Positions 12,339 through 26,745 of a stretch of 64,000 nucleotides of DNA are shown here, in pieces; positions within the stretch are counted from its first letter, which is position 1, and each line of letters opens with the position of its first letter. The DNA comes from Pseudomonas plecoglossicida NBRC 103162 = DSM 15088 (GTDB lineage: Bacteria > Pseudomonadota > Gammaproteobacteria > Pseudomonadales > Pseudomonadaceae): positions 1 to 64,000 of the forward strand of contig NZ_BBIV01000028.1 of the NCBI RefSeq assembly GCF_000730665.1, read 5' to 3'. A model generated the notes under the pieces. The model was not told the origin of the DNA. It saw only the letters and a list, made by a program, of their open reading frames with translations, and did no database searches. Position numbers and translations under genes: made by a program.

Positions 12339-12815
12339 ATGCAGCAGTTCATCCAAGCGCAACAGCAGGTCCAGCTTCCCTTGTTCGAAGCCTTTCTTGC
12401 ACAACCGGTTCTGCCAGGCCTGAAGGCCACCGAGCAGGCACGTAAAAGCAGCCGACCGGAGCTGTTCAGCGAACTGTCCCTGCGTGGCGCACCCGAACAT
12501 TGCCAGAGCCTGCTGGCGCCGGTGCTGCGCGAATTGAGCGAAGAGCAGGAGGCCCGGTGGCTGACCCTGATCGCCCCGCCCGCCAGCCTGACCCAGGCCT
12601 GGCTGCGCGATGCAGGTTTGAACCGCGAGCGTATCCTGCTGTTGCAGCCGCGTGGCAACCAGAACGCACTGCAACTGGCCTGCGAAGCCTTGCGCCTGGG
12701 GCGCAGCCACACTGTGGTGAGCTGGCTTGGCAGCGTCAACGCCACGGCACGTCAACAACTGGTACGCGCCGCCAGTGCCGGAAACGCAAAAAGCCTGAAC
12801 ATCCGCCTTGGCTGA
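12339..12815 (+). CDS. sulA: SOS cell division inhibitor SulA
   Basis: A 158-aa SulA-type inhibitor that binds FtsZ and blocks division during SOS induction. The family is recognised from the RWLTLIAPPASLTQAWLRDAG and GRSHTVVSWLG segments and from its place directly behind lexA. GGAG at 12330-12333 precedes the ATG at 12339. There is no separate SOS box, so it depends on the lexA promoter. Its 3' end overlaps the operon terminator. Confidence 0.9.
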   Translation: MQQFIQAQQQVQLPLFEAFLAQPVLPGLKATEQARKSSRPELFSELSLRGAPEHCQSLLAPVLRELSEEQEARWLTLIAPPASLTQAWLRDAGLNRERILLLQPRGNQNALQLACEALRLGRSHTVVSWLGSVNATARQQLVRAASAGNAKSLNIRLG

Positions 12816-12828
12816 TGTTCAGGCTTTG
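12788..12828 (+). terminator. Terminator of lexA-sulA, overlapping the sulA end
   Basis: An 11-bp perfect stem GCCTGAACATC (12793-12803) / GATGTTCAGGC (12814-12824), with an A run before and TTT after. Its left arm lies within the last codons of sulA and the stop codon is next to the loop. Confidence 0.8.
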
Positions 12829-12854
12829 CCTGCAAATTCAAACTCGATGAAGCC

Positions 12855-13088
12855 TTAGTGCAGCACGCGCGGCCCTTCGTCGCGCTCCAGCTCGCCATCC
12901 ATGAGGCGGCCAGCCATCTGCACACCAACGCTCAGCATGGCCTTGGCGACTTCGACATGCTGGCCCTGCAGGAATGCCTTGGCGTCTTCCGAGAAATCCA
13001 GGGTTACCAGGCAGCCTTCATCCTCGGCGCGACGCAGTTCGATCCGGCCATCAGGCAACTCGACAATTTCCAGAAACGACGTAGACAT
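12855..13088 (-). CDS. Conserved small protein of unknown function
   Basis: A 77-aa soluble protein (MSTSFLEIVELPDGRIELRR start). No catalytic or binding motif is visible. It has a small beta-rich N-terminus and a helical region FLQGQHVEVAKAMLSVGVQMAGRLMDGE. The next gene on the same strand (the 171-aa protein) ends 50 bp upstream, so the two may be co-transcribed. Function not recognised. Confidence 0.75.
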   Translation of the reverse strand: MSTSFLEIVELPDGRIELRRAEDEGCLVTLDFSEDAKAFLQGQHVEVAKAMLSVGVQMAGRLMDGELERDEGPRVLH

Positions 13089-13138
13089 ATAGGGCTGTTC
13101 TCCACGAAAGGCCAGTAGTGTACCAGCCGTAGCGACTC

Positions 13139-13654
13139 TCAGCACTCACTCAACGCGTCACGGAAACGTCTCACCAAACCTTTCAAATCACTGCGCCAGC
13201 TTTCCAGCTGCTCACGCGATAGAGCAGGCTGCTCGGCTTCGTCGAGGTTGATGGCCTGAATCAAAGGCTGGGTAACGTCGGTTTTCGCTGCTTTTTTCGC
13301 GACCGGTGGTCGGAACAAATCGGCATAAGCGCCGAGCAGTTGCGCCAGCCAAGTCTCCCTCTGGCGGGCCAACTCCAGCAACTCAGCGACTTCAGGGATG
13401 GCAATGGCGCTCAGGGCATCGTCGGCGAGCAACTGTTCGACACTCGGCGACGTCGGCAGGCGGTAATAGCCAGCGATCTCGTGACACAACCCCAGCAAGG
13501 CACCATACAGGTGGAACAACGCTGATTCGCGCTCGGCCTGGACCAGGCCCTGGGCATTCATTGCCTGGCTGTCGGCGGCCTTGGCCATGGATTCCAGGGC
13601 AAGGCCGGCGAAAAACAACTTCTGGTTGGTGCGGGTGTAGAGTTCCTGGGCCAT
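13139..13654 (-). CDS. DUF6586-type hypothetical protein
   Basis: A 171-aa, mostly alpha-helical soluble protein beginning MAQELYTRTNQKLFFAG, the form conserved in Pseudomonas next to topA. No enzymatic motif is seen. The ATG at 13654 was chosen because further upstream sequence reads as intergenic. It lies downstream of topA on the same strand with 115 bp between them. The family label is from recognition and not certain. Confidence 0.7.
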   Translation of the reverse strand: MAQELYTRTNQKLFFAGLALESMAKAADSQAMNAQGLVQAERESALFHLYGALLGLCHEIAGYYRLPTSPSVEQLLADDALSAIAIPEVAELLELARQRETWLAQLLGAYADLFRPPVAKKAAKTDVTQPLIQAINLDEAEQPALSREQLESWRSDLKGLVRRFRDALSEC

Positions 13655-13769
13655 GTCGGGTGGCCTCCTTGAAGGCTGAAGGGCGAATACCTGCAGTTTC
13701 AAGGATCGGGGTGTGCTTGTCATCAATGAAATGGGGTGCGAAACGGCCCCATTTGCTGGCACCGACGAA

Positions 13770-16382
13770 TCAGCGCTTGTCTTCGACCTTCCAGGCATTG
13801 CCGTCGTAGAAGGCCTTCCAGCCAGTCGGCTTGCCATCGACCTCGGACTGCACGTACTGCTCCTTGGTCTTGCGGCTGTAGCGGATCACTGCCGGACGCC
13901 CTTCCGGGTCCTTCTGCGGCGCATCACAGAGGAAGTGGTACTTCGGATCGATCTCATGCTTGTGCGGGAGAATTTCCAGCACCAGCGGCGCACGCGTTTC
14001 GCGGTTCTTGGGGAACTGGCTGGCGGCCAGGAACAACCCCGAAGCACCGTCACGCAGCACGTAGGTATCATCGACCTTCTCGCACTTGAGCTCAGGCATC
14101 TCCACCTTGTCCATCTTCGGTGGCGCTGCCTCACCGCTCTTGAGCAGCTTGCGGGTGTTCTTGCACGTCGGGTTGGTGCAACCGAAGAACTTGCCGAAAC
14201 GGCCGGTCTTGAGCTGCATCTCGCTACCGCACTTGTCGCATTCCAGGCTCGGCCCTTCGTAGCCCTTGATGCGGTAGCTGCCCTCTTCGATCTCGTAGCC
14301 TGCGCAATCCGGGTTGTTACCGCAGATGTGCAGCTTGTGCTTCTCGTCGAGCAGGTAGGCATCCATCGCCGTGGCGCAGATCGGGCAGCGGTGCTTGCCA
14401 CGCAGCACGAGGGATTCGGATTCGCCCTCGTCGTCGGCGGCAATCTCATCTCCCGGCACCAGGTTGACGGTGGCCTTGCAGCGCTCTTTCGGCGGCAGGC
14501 TGTAGCCGGAGCAGCCGAGGAACACGCCCGTGGAGGCAGTACGAATCATCATCGGGCGACCACATTCCTTGCACGGAATGTTGGTCATGGTCGGCTGATT
14601 GGCGCGCATGCCGTTTTCAGCAGACTCGGCATTGAGCAACTTCTTGCTGAAATCACCGTAGAACTCATCGAGCACGTGCTTCCAGTCGCGCTCGCCCTGG
14701 GCCACGTCGTCGAGGTTCTCCTCCATGCCGGCCGTGAAGCCGTAGTCCATCAGGTTGGAGAAGCTTTCCGAGAGACGTTCAGTAACGATGTCACCCATCT
14801 TCTCGGAGTAGAAACGACGGTTGTGCAGGGTGACGTAGCCACGGTCCTGGATGGTGGAAATGATCGCCGCGTAGGTCGACGGACGACCGATGCCACGCTT
14901 TTCCATTTCCTTGACCAAGCTGGCTTCGGTGAAGCGCGCAGGCGGCTTGGTGAAATGCTGGCTCGGGTCGAGCTGGATCAGCTTCAGCGCCTCGCCCTGA
15001 GCCATTTCCGGCAGTACATCGTCTTCGCCCGGCTTGCTCTGCTGCGGCAGCACGCGGGTGTAACCGTCGAACTTGAGGATACGGCCCTTGGCGCGCAGCT
15101 CGAACTCGCCAGCGGCCACGGTGACGCTGGTGGACAGGTATTGCGCCGGCGGCATCTGGCAAGCCAGGAACTGGCGCCAGATCAGCTCGTACAGGCGCTC
15201 GGCGTCACGCTCCATGCCACTGAGCTTGGTCGGGTGGGTGTTGACATCGGACGGGCGAATCGCCTCGTGCGCCTCCTGGGCGCCTTCCTTGCTGCCATAC
15301 ACCAGCGGCGCTTCCGGCAGGTACTGCTTGCCGAACTCGCGCTCGATGTAGCTGCGCGCCATGTCCAGGGCGTCAGCCGACAGGTTGGTCGAGTCGGTAC
15401 GCATGTAGGTGATGTAACCAGCCTCGTACAGGCGCTGGGCCATCATCATGGTCTTTTTCACCCCGAAGCCCAGGCGATTGCTCGCCGCCTGCTGCAGGGT
15501 GGAGGTGATGAACGGTGCCGAAGGCTTGCTGCTGGTCGGGCGGTCTTCGCGCTTGACCACGCTGTAGCTGGAAGCCTTGAGCTTTTCCAGGGCAGCCATG
15601 GCCTGGGCTTCGTTGAGCGGCTTGAAGGCCTCGCCCTTCTCGCGGGCCACTTCGAAGCGCACCTTGGCGTTCTTGGCAGTGCCAAGGTCAGCGTGCACTT
15701 CCCAGTACTCTTCCGGGTTGAAGGCACGGATTTCGCGCTCACGCTCGACCACCAGCTTCACCGCCACCGACTGCACGCGACCGGCGGACAGGCCACGGGC
15801 AATCTTGGCCCACAGCAGCGGCGAGACCATGTAGCCCACCACGCGATCGAGGAAGCGGCGTGCCTGCTGGGCATTGACGCGGTCGATGTCCAGCTCGCCT
15901 GGCTGCGAGAAGGCCTCCTGGATGGCTTTCTTGGTGATCTCGTTGAACACCACGCGCTTGTAGCGGCTGTCGTCGCCGCCGATGGCTTCGCGCAGGTGCC
16001 ATGCGATGGCCTCCCCTTCGCGGTCCAAGTCGGTTGCGAGATAGATGGTGTCGGCATCCTTGGCCAGGCGGCGCAGTTCTTCGATCACCTTTTCCTTGCC
16101 AGGCAGGATCTCGTACTTGGCCTTCCAGCCGTGATCGGGGTCGACGCCCATGCGCGCCACCAGCTGGCGACGGGCCTTCTCTTTTGGCGACAGGGCCGGA
16201 GCCTCACCCGCAGCAGCCTTGCCCCGCTTGGCGGCCGGCTCTTTGCTGGCGCTGGCCGAACCGCTGGTGGGGAGGTCACGGATGTGGCCGATACTCGACT
16301 TCACCACGTACTGGTTGCCCAGGTACTTGTTGATGGTCTTGGCCTTGGCCGGGGATTCCACAATGACCAGCGATTTGCCCAT
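13770..16382 (-). CDS. topA: DNA topoisomerase I
   Basis: Type IA topoisomerase (870 aa) that relaxes negative supercoils. The Toprim domain is at the N-terminus ([19 protein letters not shown]; acidic DLDREGEA motif). The active-site tyrosine is Y326 in [10 protein letters not shown]. The C-terminus carries cysteine-rich zinc-ribbon repeats (CKECGRPM ... [24 protein letters not shown]). Length and domain order are normal for the Pseudomonas enzyme. Confidence 0.97.
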   Translation of the reverse strand: MGKSLVIVESPAKAKTINKYLGNQYVVKSSIGHIRDLPTSGSASASKEPAAKRGKAAAGEAPALSPKEKARRQLVARMGVDPDHGWKAKYEILPGKEKVIEELRRLAKDADTIYLATDLDREGEAIAWHLREAIGGDDSRYKRVVFNEITKKAIQEAFSQPGELDIDRVNAQQARRFLDRVVGYMVSPLLWAKIARGLSAGRVQSVAVKLVVEREREIRAFNPEEYWEVHADLGTAKNAKVRFEVAREKGEAFKPLNEAQAMAALEKLKASSYSVVKREDRPTSSKPSAPFITSTLQQAASNRLGFGVKKTMMMAQRLYEAGYITYMRTDSTNLSADALDMARSYIEREFGKQYLPEAPLVYGSKEGAQEAHEAIRPSDVNTHPTKLSGMERDAERLYELIWRQFLACQMPPAQYLSTSVTVAAGEFELRAKGRILKFDGYTRVLPQQSKPGEDDVLPEMAQGEALKLIQLDPSQHFTKPPARFTEASLVKEMEKRGIGRPSTYAAIISTIQDRGYVTLHNRRFYSEKMGDIVTERLSESFSNLMDYGFTAGMEENLDDVAQGERDWKHVLDEFYGDFSKKLLNAESAENGMRANQPTMTNIPCKECGRPMMIRTASTGVFLGCSGYSLPPKERCKATVNLVPGDEIAADDEGESESLVLRGKHRCPICATAMDAYLLDEKHKLHICGNNPDCAGYEIEEGSYRIKGYEGPSLECDKCGSEMQLKTGRFGKFFGCTNPTCKNTRKLLKSGEAAPPKMDKVEMPELKCEKVDDTYVLRDGASGLFLAASQFPKNRETRAPLVLEILPHKHEIDPKYHFLCDAPQKDPEGRPAVIRYSRKTKEQYVQSEVDGKPTGWKAFYDGNAWKVEDKR

Positions 16383-16482
16383 GGATCGGAGTATTCCTGA
16401 ATCTGAAGATGAGAAACGCGTCAGGTGCCGGACGCGGCACCGCTATATATAGTGGCAAAAGAGTGAGGTCAAGCGCGGTCGT

Positions 16483-16734
16483 TCACGCGTGCGACTTGCC
16501 AGGCACACCAGGCAGCCCCTCTTCGGCCTTGACCAAAGCAAAGCGTGGCACCTGCTCGCCGTCAACCTCGACCGACTCCCGGAACATCGAAAGTGGCCTT
16601 ACCCAATAGCTGTAATCACCATACAGGCATTGGTAGAAGACCATCCACTCTTCGCTCTCGGAGTGCCGTGCAACACTGAAGACACGGTACTCAGGCCCTT
16701 TGTAATGCCGGTATACGCCTGGCTGTATCTGCAT
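16483..16734 (-). CDS. DUF1653 protein
   Basis: An 83-aa protein whose body (PGVYRHYKGPEYRVFSVARHSESEEWMVFYQ) is the typical single DUF1653 beta-rich fold. Function is unknown in the family. It starts at the ATG 16734, just past the fadBA terminator on the same strand, and lies upstream of topA. Confidence 0.8.
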   Translation of the reverse strand: MQIQPGVYRHYKGPEYRVFSVARHSESEEWMVFYQCLYGDYSYWVRPLSMFRESVEVDGEQVPRFALVKAEEGLPGVPGKSHA

Positions 16735-16762
16735 GTCGCCAATCCTCTTGAAACAAATTCCG

Positions 16763-16794
16763 TAAAAAACAAAAACCGGGGCACGAGGCCCCGG
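16763..16794 (-). terminator. Terminator of fadBA
   Basis: Stem GCCCCGG/CCGGGGC (16776-16782 and 16788-16794) followed, in the minus-strand sense, by a T-rich stretch (TTTTTGTTTTTT). It lies 20 bp past the fadA stop codon. Confidence 0.85.
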
Positions 16795-16813
16795 CTGCTG
16801 CCTTGCAACGCGA

Positions 16814-18004
<1,191 letters not shown>

Positions 18005-18020
18005 CTAACTCGTTGGCCGC

Positions 18021-20168
<2,148 letters not shown>

Positions 20169-20587
20169 CAACTGATCTCCACGATATGGAAGCTGAACTG
20201 TACACGCCGAACGCTGGTGGAAAGCAGCCCATCGCTGCCCTCACCCAGGCACACCCGTTAGCGCGCTAGTCGGGATCATGAACGAGCGGTGTGACATACA
20301 AACGCTCAATTCATACGCCCGTTTGATTTGGGTATGCACACATTCTCCGAAAAGATCAGCGTTGTCAAATGGTCGAAAGCGCGTTGAAAACGCGACTTTG
20401 CGGTCATTTTCCATCGGACGGGTGCAAAACCTGATGACAGTGATCACTGATCATTCATGTCAGCGATTGACCACAAAAGTTGCCCAGTGCTGCCTTTATT
20501 TCATGCAGCGCGAGAAAGCTGGCTACACTGCCTATCGCTCCATGAAATTCCCGGCCTGCCTGGCCTTTTCTGCACTGCAGAAACGAT
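20169..20587. promoter_or_regulatory. fadBA upstream region (no gene seen)
   Basis: About 420 bp without a convincing gene. It holds a CAAACG (20299-20304) / CGTTTG (20320-20325) inverted repeat and a CGCGTT-GAA-AACGCG hairpin at about 20381-20395. Short open frames here have no family features. Probably the fadBA promoter and leader. Confidence 0.5.
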
Positions 20588-20637
20588 AAAGCGGCAACCT
20601 GACACCTCCCCCAAGGGCGCTGCCAGGTTGCCGCTTT
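20588..20637 (-). terminator. Strong hairpin, terminator of the 20653 gene
   Basis: A perfect 14-bp stem AAAGCGGCAACCTG / CAGGTTGCCGCTTT with a 22-nt loop, 15 bp downstream of the minus-strand gene ending at 20653. In the minus sense the stem ends in CTTTATCG, a weak T run. Confidence 0.65.
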
Positions 20638-20652
20638 GTCGTTGAAATGCTG

Positions 20653-21105
20653 TCAAGCGAGGGTTTCGAAGGCGTGAGCAATATCCTGCAACACAGATTT
20701 ATCACCGCGTTCGCTCCAGTAGAGCGCAATCATGCGGGTGTCGGCCTCGACCTTGTAGACGGTCTGCGGCAGGCGGGCGAACACCTCGCACAGGCGCGGC
20801 TCCTCGCACACCTCACGCCACTGGTTCCACCAGACACCAGGGCTGACCTGCCAGTAACACCAGCTGTCTTCATGCCCCCGACGCCGCGCCCGATGGTACT
20901 GCGGGCACGGGCTGGGCGGTTCGTTTTCCAGCCAGTGCGGCCACTTCTGGGGCGCTAGCTGCATGGCCAGGCCCATGCGCCGCGCTTCCAGGCGCAGGCT
21001 CATCTGCTCGCCCTGTTTGCGCGAAAGGCGCAGCCAGGAAAGCGGACTGAGAATCAGCGCAAGGATTGACACCACCAGCCATACCGTCATATCTGTAGAT
21101 TCCAT
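20653..21105 (-). CDS. Conserved hypothetical membrane-anchored protein
   Basis: A 150-aa protein with one N-terminal hydrophobic segment (TVWLVVSILALILSPLSWL), then a basic, tryptophan-rich cytoplasmic or periplasmic part with paired cysteines (CPQYHRAR, DSWCYW, CEEPRLCEV). No family is recognised. The start is uncertain: ATG at 21105 (MESTDMTVW) or at 21090 (MTVWLV). Neither has a strong ribosome binding site. Confidence 0.6.
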   Translation of the reverse strand: MESTDMTVWLVVSILALILSPLSWLRLSRKQGEQMSLRLEARRMGLAMQLAPQKWPHWLENEPPSPCPQYHRARRRGHEDSWCYWQVSPGVWWNQWREVCEEPRLCEVFARLPQTVYKVEADTRMIALYWSERGDKSVLQDIAHAFETLA

Positions 21106-21199
21106 AAAGCGTTGCAAATGAGCGGGTTACTCGGTTTCACGGAAGACCTGCCCGAAAGCGACCATACTTCTACTAACGCGATTGTCAGGAGTACAGCTC

Positions 21200-21640
21200 A
21201 TGTCCTACGAACATCTTCTGGTCGCCGTCGACCTCACCGAAGAGTGCGACCCGGTGATCAAACGTGCCATGAAGCTCGCCGAACCGACCGGTGCCAAGGT
21301 TTCGCTGGTGCATATCGTCGAACCGATGGCCATGGCCTTTGGCGGCGATGTACCGATGGACCTGTCGCAACTGCAACAGCAGCAGTTCGACCAGGCCAAG
21401 GAGCGCATGGACCGGCTGTTCAACAAATATCCCGACATCAACCGTGGCGATTCGCACCTCACCTACGGCCAGCCACGTCAGGAAATCCACCAACTGGCCA
21501 AGGAGCAGAACTGCGACCTGATCGTGGTGGGCAGCCATGGCCGGCACGGCCTGGCGTTGCTGCTCGGCTCCACGGCCAATGATGTGCTGCATGGGGCGCC
21601 GTGCGATGTGCTGGCGGTGCGGTTGCAGAAGAAGGAGTGA
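21200..21640 (+). CDS. Universal stress protein (UspA family)
   Basis: A 146-aa single-domain UspA protein beginning MSYEHLLVAVDLTEE. The nucleotide-binding loop is visible in IVVGSHGRHGLALLLGSTA, indicating the ATP-binding subtype. Such proteins act in general stress survival. AGGAG at 21187-21191 sets the ATG at 21200. It is monocistronic, followed by a REP pair. Confidence 0.9.
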   Translation: MSYEHLLVAVDLTEECDPVIKRAMKLAEPTGAKVSLVHIVEPMAMAFGGDVPMDLSQLQQQQFDQAKERMDRLFNKYPDINRGDSHLTYGQPRQEIHQLAKEQNCDLIVVGSHGRHGLALLLGSTANDVLHGAPCDVLAVRLQKKE

Positions 21641-21660
21641 TATAGCCTGTACTGGCTCTA

Positions 21661-21740
21661 TCGCCGGCAAGCCGGCTCCCACAGGGTTTGCGCACATTCA
21701 GAAAAATGCGGAGCACCTGTGGGAGCCGGCTTGCCGGCGA
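21661..21740. repeat. REP palindrome pair (BIME-like)
   Basis: Perfect 25-bp inverted arms at 21661-21685 and 21716-21740 with the same core as the 9119-9190 pair and a 30-bp spacer. It lies between the convergent usp and uup genes. Confidence 0.9.
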
Positions 21741-21759
21741 TGAGGCGATGAGGTCGAAC

Positions 21760-23688
<1,929 letters not shown>

Positions 23689-23909
23689 GTTCGTCTCCAT
23701 AAAGCGGGCGCGCATTCTACCTGAGTTGGCCCATTCCGGCATTAAGTCGACGGCGTTGCCAGGGTATTGCGACATCCGGTCGGTGTTAACGCCTTGATAC
23801 AAGCACAGTGCTTTCACCCGCTGCCGGCAAACGGCTAAGCTAATGCAATTGCTTCCAACAGTGCTGGCTCCGCCGTCACTTCCCCATGGTTCAACTGCCC
23901 GGACGTATC

Positions 23910-25838
23910 ATGCGCAGCCGCCTGTTACAGATTGCTTCCTGCCTGCTGCTTACCGCCGCTACCGCCGGCGTGGCGCAGGCCACCGACCTCACCCTGCAGC
24001 GCCAGTACTATGACGAGGCCAAGCGTGCACTGGCCAAGGGCGACAAAGGCCCTTACCTGCGCTATGCCCAGGCCCTGCGCGACTATCCGTTGACGCCCTA
24101 CCTGGCCTACGACGAACTCACCGCACGCCTCAAGACCGCCAGCAACGAGGAAATCGAAGGTTTCCTCGCCAAGCACGGCGACCTGCCCCAGGCCAACTGG
24201 ATGAAACTGCGCTGGTTGCGCTGGGAAGCAGAACGTGGCGAGTGGAACACCTTCGCCAAGTACTACGACCCCAAGCTCAATTTCACCGAACTGGACTGCC
24301 TCAATGGCCAGTACGAACTAAGCCACGGCAAGCGTGCCGAGGGCTTCGCCAGCGCCGAAAAGCTGTGGAACGTCGGCAAGTCGCAACCGGCCGCCTGCGA
24401 CACCCTGTTCGGCATGTGGGCCGCCGAAGGACAACTGACCGAGGCCAAGCGCTGGAACCGCGCCAAGCTGGCGGCCCAGGCGCGCAACTACAGCCTGGCC
24501 AACAGTCTGGTCCAAGGCCTCACCACCCTCGGCCCGCAAGGTCGACTGCTGATCGATGTGGCACAGAAGCCCGAACTGCTCAACCAGCCGTCGCGCTTCA
24601 CGCCGGTCAACGAAGCGATGTCCGACGTGGTCAGCCTCGGCCTGCGCCGCCTGGCTCGCCAGGACCCTGAACGGGCCATGGCGCTGCTCGACGATTACGC
24701 CCAGCGCATGCACTTCTCCCGCGACGAGAAGGTTGCCATCGCCCGCGAGATCGGCCTGACCCTGGCGCGCCGCTACGACCCGCGGGCCCTCGACCTGATG
24801 ACCCGCTACGACCCCGAACTGCGCGACAACACCGTCAGCGAGTGGCGCCTGAGGCTGTTGCTGCGCCTGGGCCGCTGGGAAGATGCCTACGAGCTGACCA
24901 AGCGCCTGCCGCAGGACCTGGCCAGCAGCAACCGCTGGAAATACTGGCAGGCGCGCAGCCTGGAGCTGGCCCAGCCGAACAACCCGCAGATTCCGCTGCT
25001 GTACAAGAACGTGGCGCGCGAGCGCGACTTCTATGGCTTCCTCGCCGCCGACCGGGCGCAGACGCCGTACCAGCTGAACAACAAACCGCTGGTACTGAGC
25101 CCGGCGCTGGTCAACAAGGTGCGCAATACCCCAGGTGTCCAGCGCGCCCTGGAATTCCATGCCCGCGGGCAGATCGTCGAAGGCCGCCGCGAGTGGTACC
25201 ACGTCAGCCGTCATTTCACCCGTGACGAGATGGTCGCCCAGGCACGCCTGGCCTACGACCTGCGCTGGTATTTCCCGGCGATTCGCACCATCAGCCAGGC
25301 GCAGTACTGGGACGATCTGGATATCCGTTTCCCGATGGCCCACCGTGACACCCTGGTGCGCGAAGCCAAGGTGCGAGGCCTGCATTCGAGCTGGGTGTTC
25401 GCCATCACGCGCCAGGAAAGCGCGTTCATGGAAGACGCACGTTCCAGTGTCGGCGCCAGCGGCCTGATGCAACTGATGCCGGCCACTGCCAAGGAGACCG
25501 CACGCAAGTTCAGCATTCCGCTGGCCTCGCCCCAGCAGGTATTCAACCCGGACAAGAACATTCAGCTGGGTGCGGCCTACCTGAGCCAGGTGCACAGCCA
25601 GTTCAATGGCAATCGGGTATTGGCATCGGCGGCGTACAACGCCGGACCGGGGCGCGTGCGCCAGTGGCTCAAGGGTGCCAAGCACCTGAGCTTCGATGTG
25701 TGGGTGGAGTCGATTCCGTTCGACGAGACGCGCCAGTATGTGCAGAACGTGCTGTCGTACTCGGTGATCTACGGGCAGAAACTCAATGCGCCGCAGCCGC
25801 TGGTGGACTGGCACGAGCGGTACTTCGATGACATGTGA
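23910..25838 (+). CDS. slt: Soluble lytic murein transglycosylase
   Basis: A periplasmic 642-aa enzyme that cleaves the MurNAc-GlcNAc bond, forming anhydromuropeptides, the pathway that also feeds NagZ. The signal peptide is MRSRLLQIASCLLLTAATAG...AQA. The long helical U/L superhelix precedes the C-terminal GH23 domain with catalytic E503 (ITRQESAFM), GLMQLMPATA and AAYNAGPGRV. I chose the ATG at 23910 for the compact signal peptide; an ATG at 23886 is also possible. Confidence 0.93.
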   Translation: MRSRLLQIASCLLLTAATAGVAQATDLTLQRQYYDEAKRALAKGDKGPYLRYAQALRDYPLTPYLAYDELTARLKTASNEEIEGFLAKHGDLPQANWMKLRWLRWEAERGEWNTFAKYYDPKLNFTELDCLNGQYELSHGKRAEGFASAEKLWNVGKSQPAACDTLFGMWAAEGQLTEAKRWNRAKLAAQARNYSLANSLVQGLTTLGPQGRLLIDVAQKPELLNQPSRFTPVNEAMSDVVSLGLRRLARQDPERAMALLDDYAQRMHFSRDEKVAIAREIGLTLARRYDPRALDLMTRYDPELRDNTVSEWRLRLLLRLGRWEDAYELTKRLPQDLASSNRWKYWQARSLELAQPNNPQIPLLYKNVARERDFYGFLAADRAQTPYQLNNKPLVLSPALVNKVRNTPGVQRALEFHARGQIVEGRREWYHVSRHFTRDEMVAQARLAYDLRWYFPAIRTISQAQYWDDLDIRFPMAHRDTLVREAKVRGLHSSWVFAITRQESAFMEDARSSVGASGLMQLMPATAKETARKFSIPLASPQQVFNPDKNIQLGAAYLSQVHSQFNGNRVLASAAYNAGPGRVRQWLKGAKHLSFDVWVESIPFDETRQYVQNVLSYSVIYGQKLNAPQPLVDWHERYFDDM

Positions 25839-25847
25839 TTTCGGCTG

Positions 25848-25881
25848 AGCCCCTATCGCCGGCAAGCCGGCGATAGGGGCT
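25848..25881. terminator. Perfect 16-bp palindrome between convergent genes
   Basis: AGCCCCTATCGCCGGC at 25848-25863 and its exact complement at 25866-25881 are separated only by AA. The core GCCGGCAAGCCGGC is a REP core folded on itself. It lies between slt (ends 25838) and the MOSC gene (ends 25886), so it is likely a bidirectional terminator. Confidence 0.7.
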
Positions 25882-25885
25882 GTCA

Positions 25886-26689
25886 TCACTCCAGAATTTC
25901 GACTTCCATCCCCACTTCCAGCCAGCCATTCCCATCCACGGCCAGGTTCTGCCCGAACAGGATATCCCCCTCTTTCTCCCGGAAGGTTTTCAAGGTAGTC
26001 AGCGGCTCGCGGTCCGGGCTGCGTTCCCCGGTCGTGGGATCGAGCGTGGTGAAGATGCACCGCACACTGGGTTTGAGCACGCGAAACACCAGATCACCAA
26101 TGCGAATCCGCTTCCAGCCATCCTCGGCGAATGGCTCGGCTCCCTGAACCACCAGATTCGGCCGAAAGCGCAGCATTTCCATGGGCCGACCAATCCGCCG
26201 GTTCAGCTCGTCCAGCGAACCCTGCCCTATCAGCAGCAAAGGGAAACCATCGGGAAACGCCGCACGATCACTGTTCAGGCCGTAGCCGTTGGGCAGGTAA
26301 CGCGCACGTTGTTCGGGACAGTGAACCAGGCGAACCGGCTTGCCGAGCAGCTGCGACAACCAGGCCGCGGCCTCGTCGCCCGCATCGGGCACACGCAAGG
26401 TGTCGCGCCAGATGGTCACCCCGCGCAAGCTGTCATCCTCGGCGGGCACCGCCACCTGCAGCGGCGGCTGCCCCGGCGCTTCCAGCAACAATACGCCAGC
26501 CTCGTCCTCATGGGCCTTGAGCTGACTTAGCCGTGGCCAGGCACGCTGGGTAAGGAAACGTCCGTTCTCTTCCTCGACCACCATCCAGCGTCGATCGCCG
26601 TGCAACCCCAGAAGGCTGACCGGCGAGCGCTCGAGGCGCTGTGCCTGCCCTGACTTCACCGGGTACCGATACAACTCGCTCAGAAACAT
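25886..26689 (-). CDS. MOSC domain protein
   Basis: A 267-aa protein with the N-terminal MOSC beta-barrel (MFLSELYRYPVKSGQAQRLE) and a C-terminal MOSC domain, including RFRPNLVVQG and the cysteine region KPSVRCIFTTLDPTTGE. Family members bind molybdenum cofactor or transfer sulphur; a reductase of the YcbX/mARC type is the closest role. Starts at ATG 26689. It converges with slt and is head-to-tail with cheV. Its substrate is unknown. Confidence 0.88.
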   Translation of the reverse strand: MFLSELYRYPVKSGQAQRLERSPVSLLGLHGDRRWMVVEEENGRFLTQRAWPRLSQLKAHEDEAGVLLLEAPGQPPLQVAVPAEDDSLRGVTIWRDTLRVPDAGDEAAAWLSQLLGKPVRLVHCPEQRARYLPNGYGLNSDRAAFPDGFPLLLIGQGSLDELNRRIGRPMEMLRFRPNLVVQGAEPFAEDGWKRIRIGDLVFRVLKPSVRCIFTTLDPTTGERSPDREPLTTLKTFREKEGDILFGQNLAVDGNGWLEVGMEVEILE

Positions 26690-26745
26690 CCTTGCCTGCC
26701 TCTTGCCTGGCCAAAAGCCAAGCTTATACCTGGCAGACGCAAGGA

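Noticed and set aside
13713-16400. An 895-codon open frame on the plus strand over topA
   Set aside because: Same cause; topA on the minus strand has all active-site motifs.
24318-26060. A 580-codon minus-strand frame over slt and the MOSC gene
   Set aside because: Antisense shadow crossing two real genes and a terminator; no domain seen.
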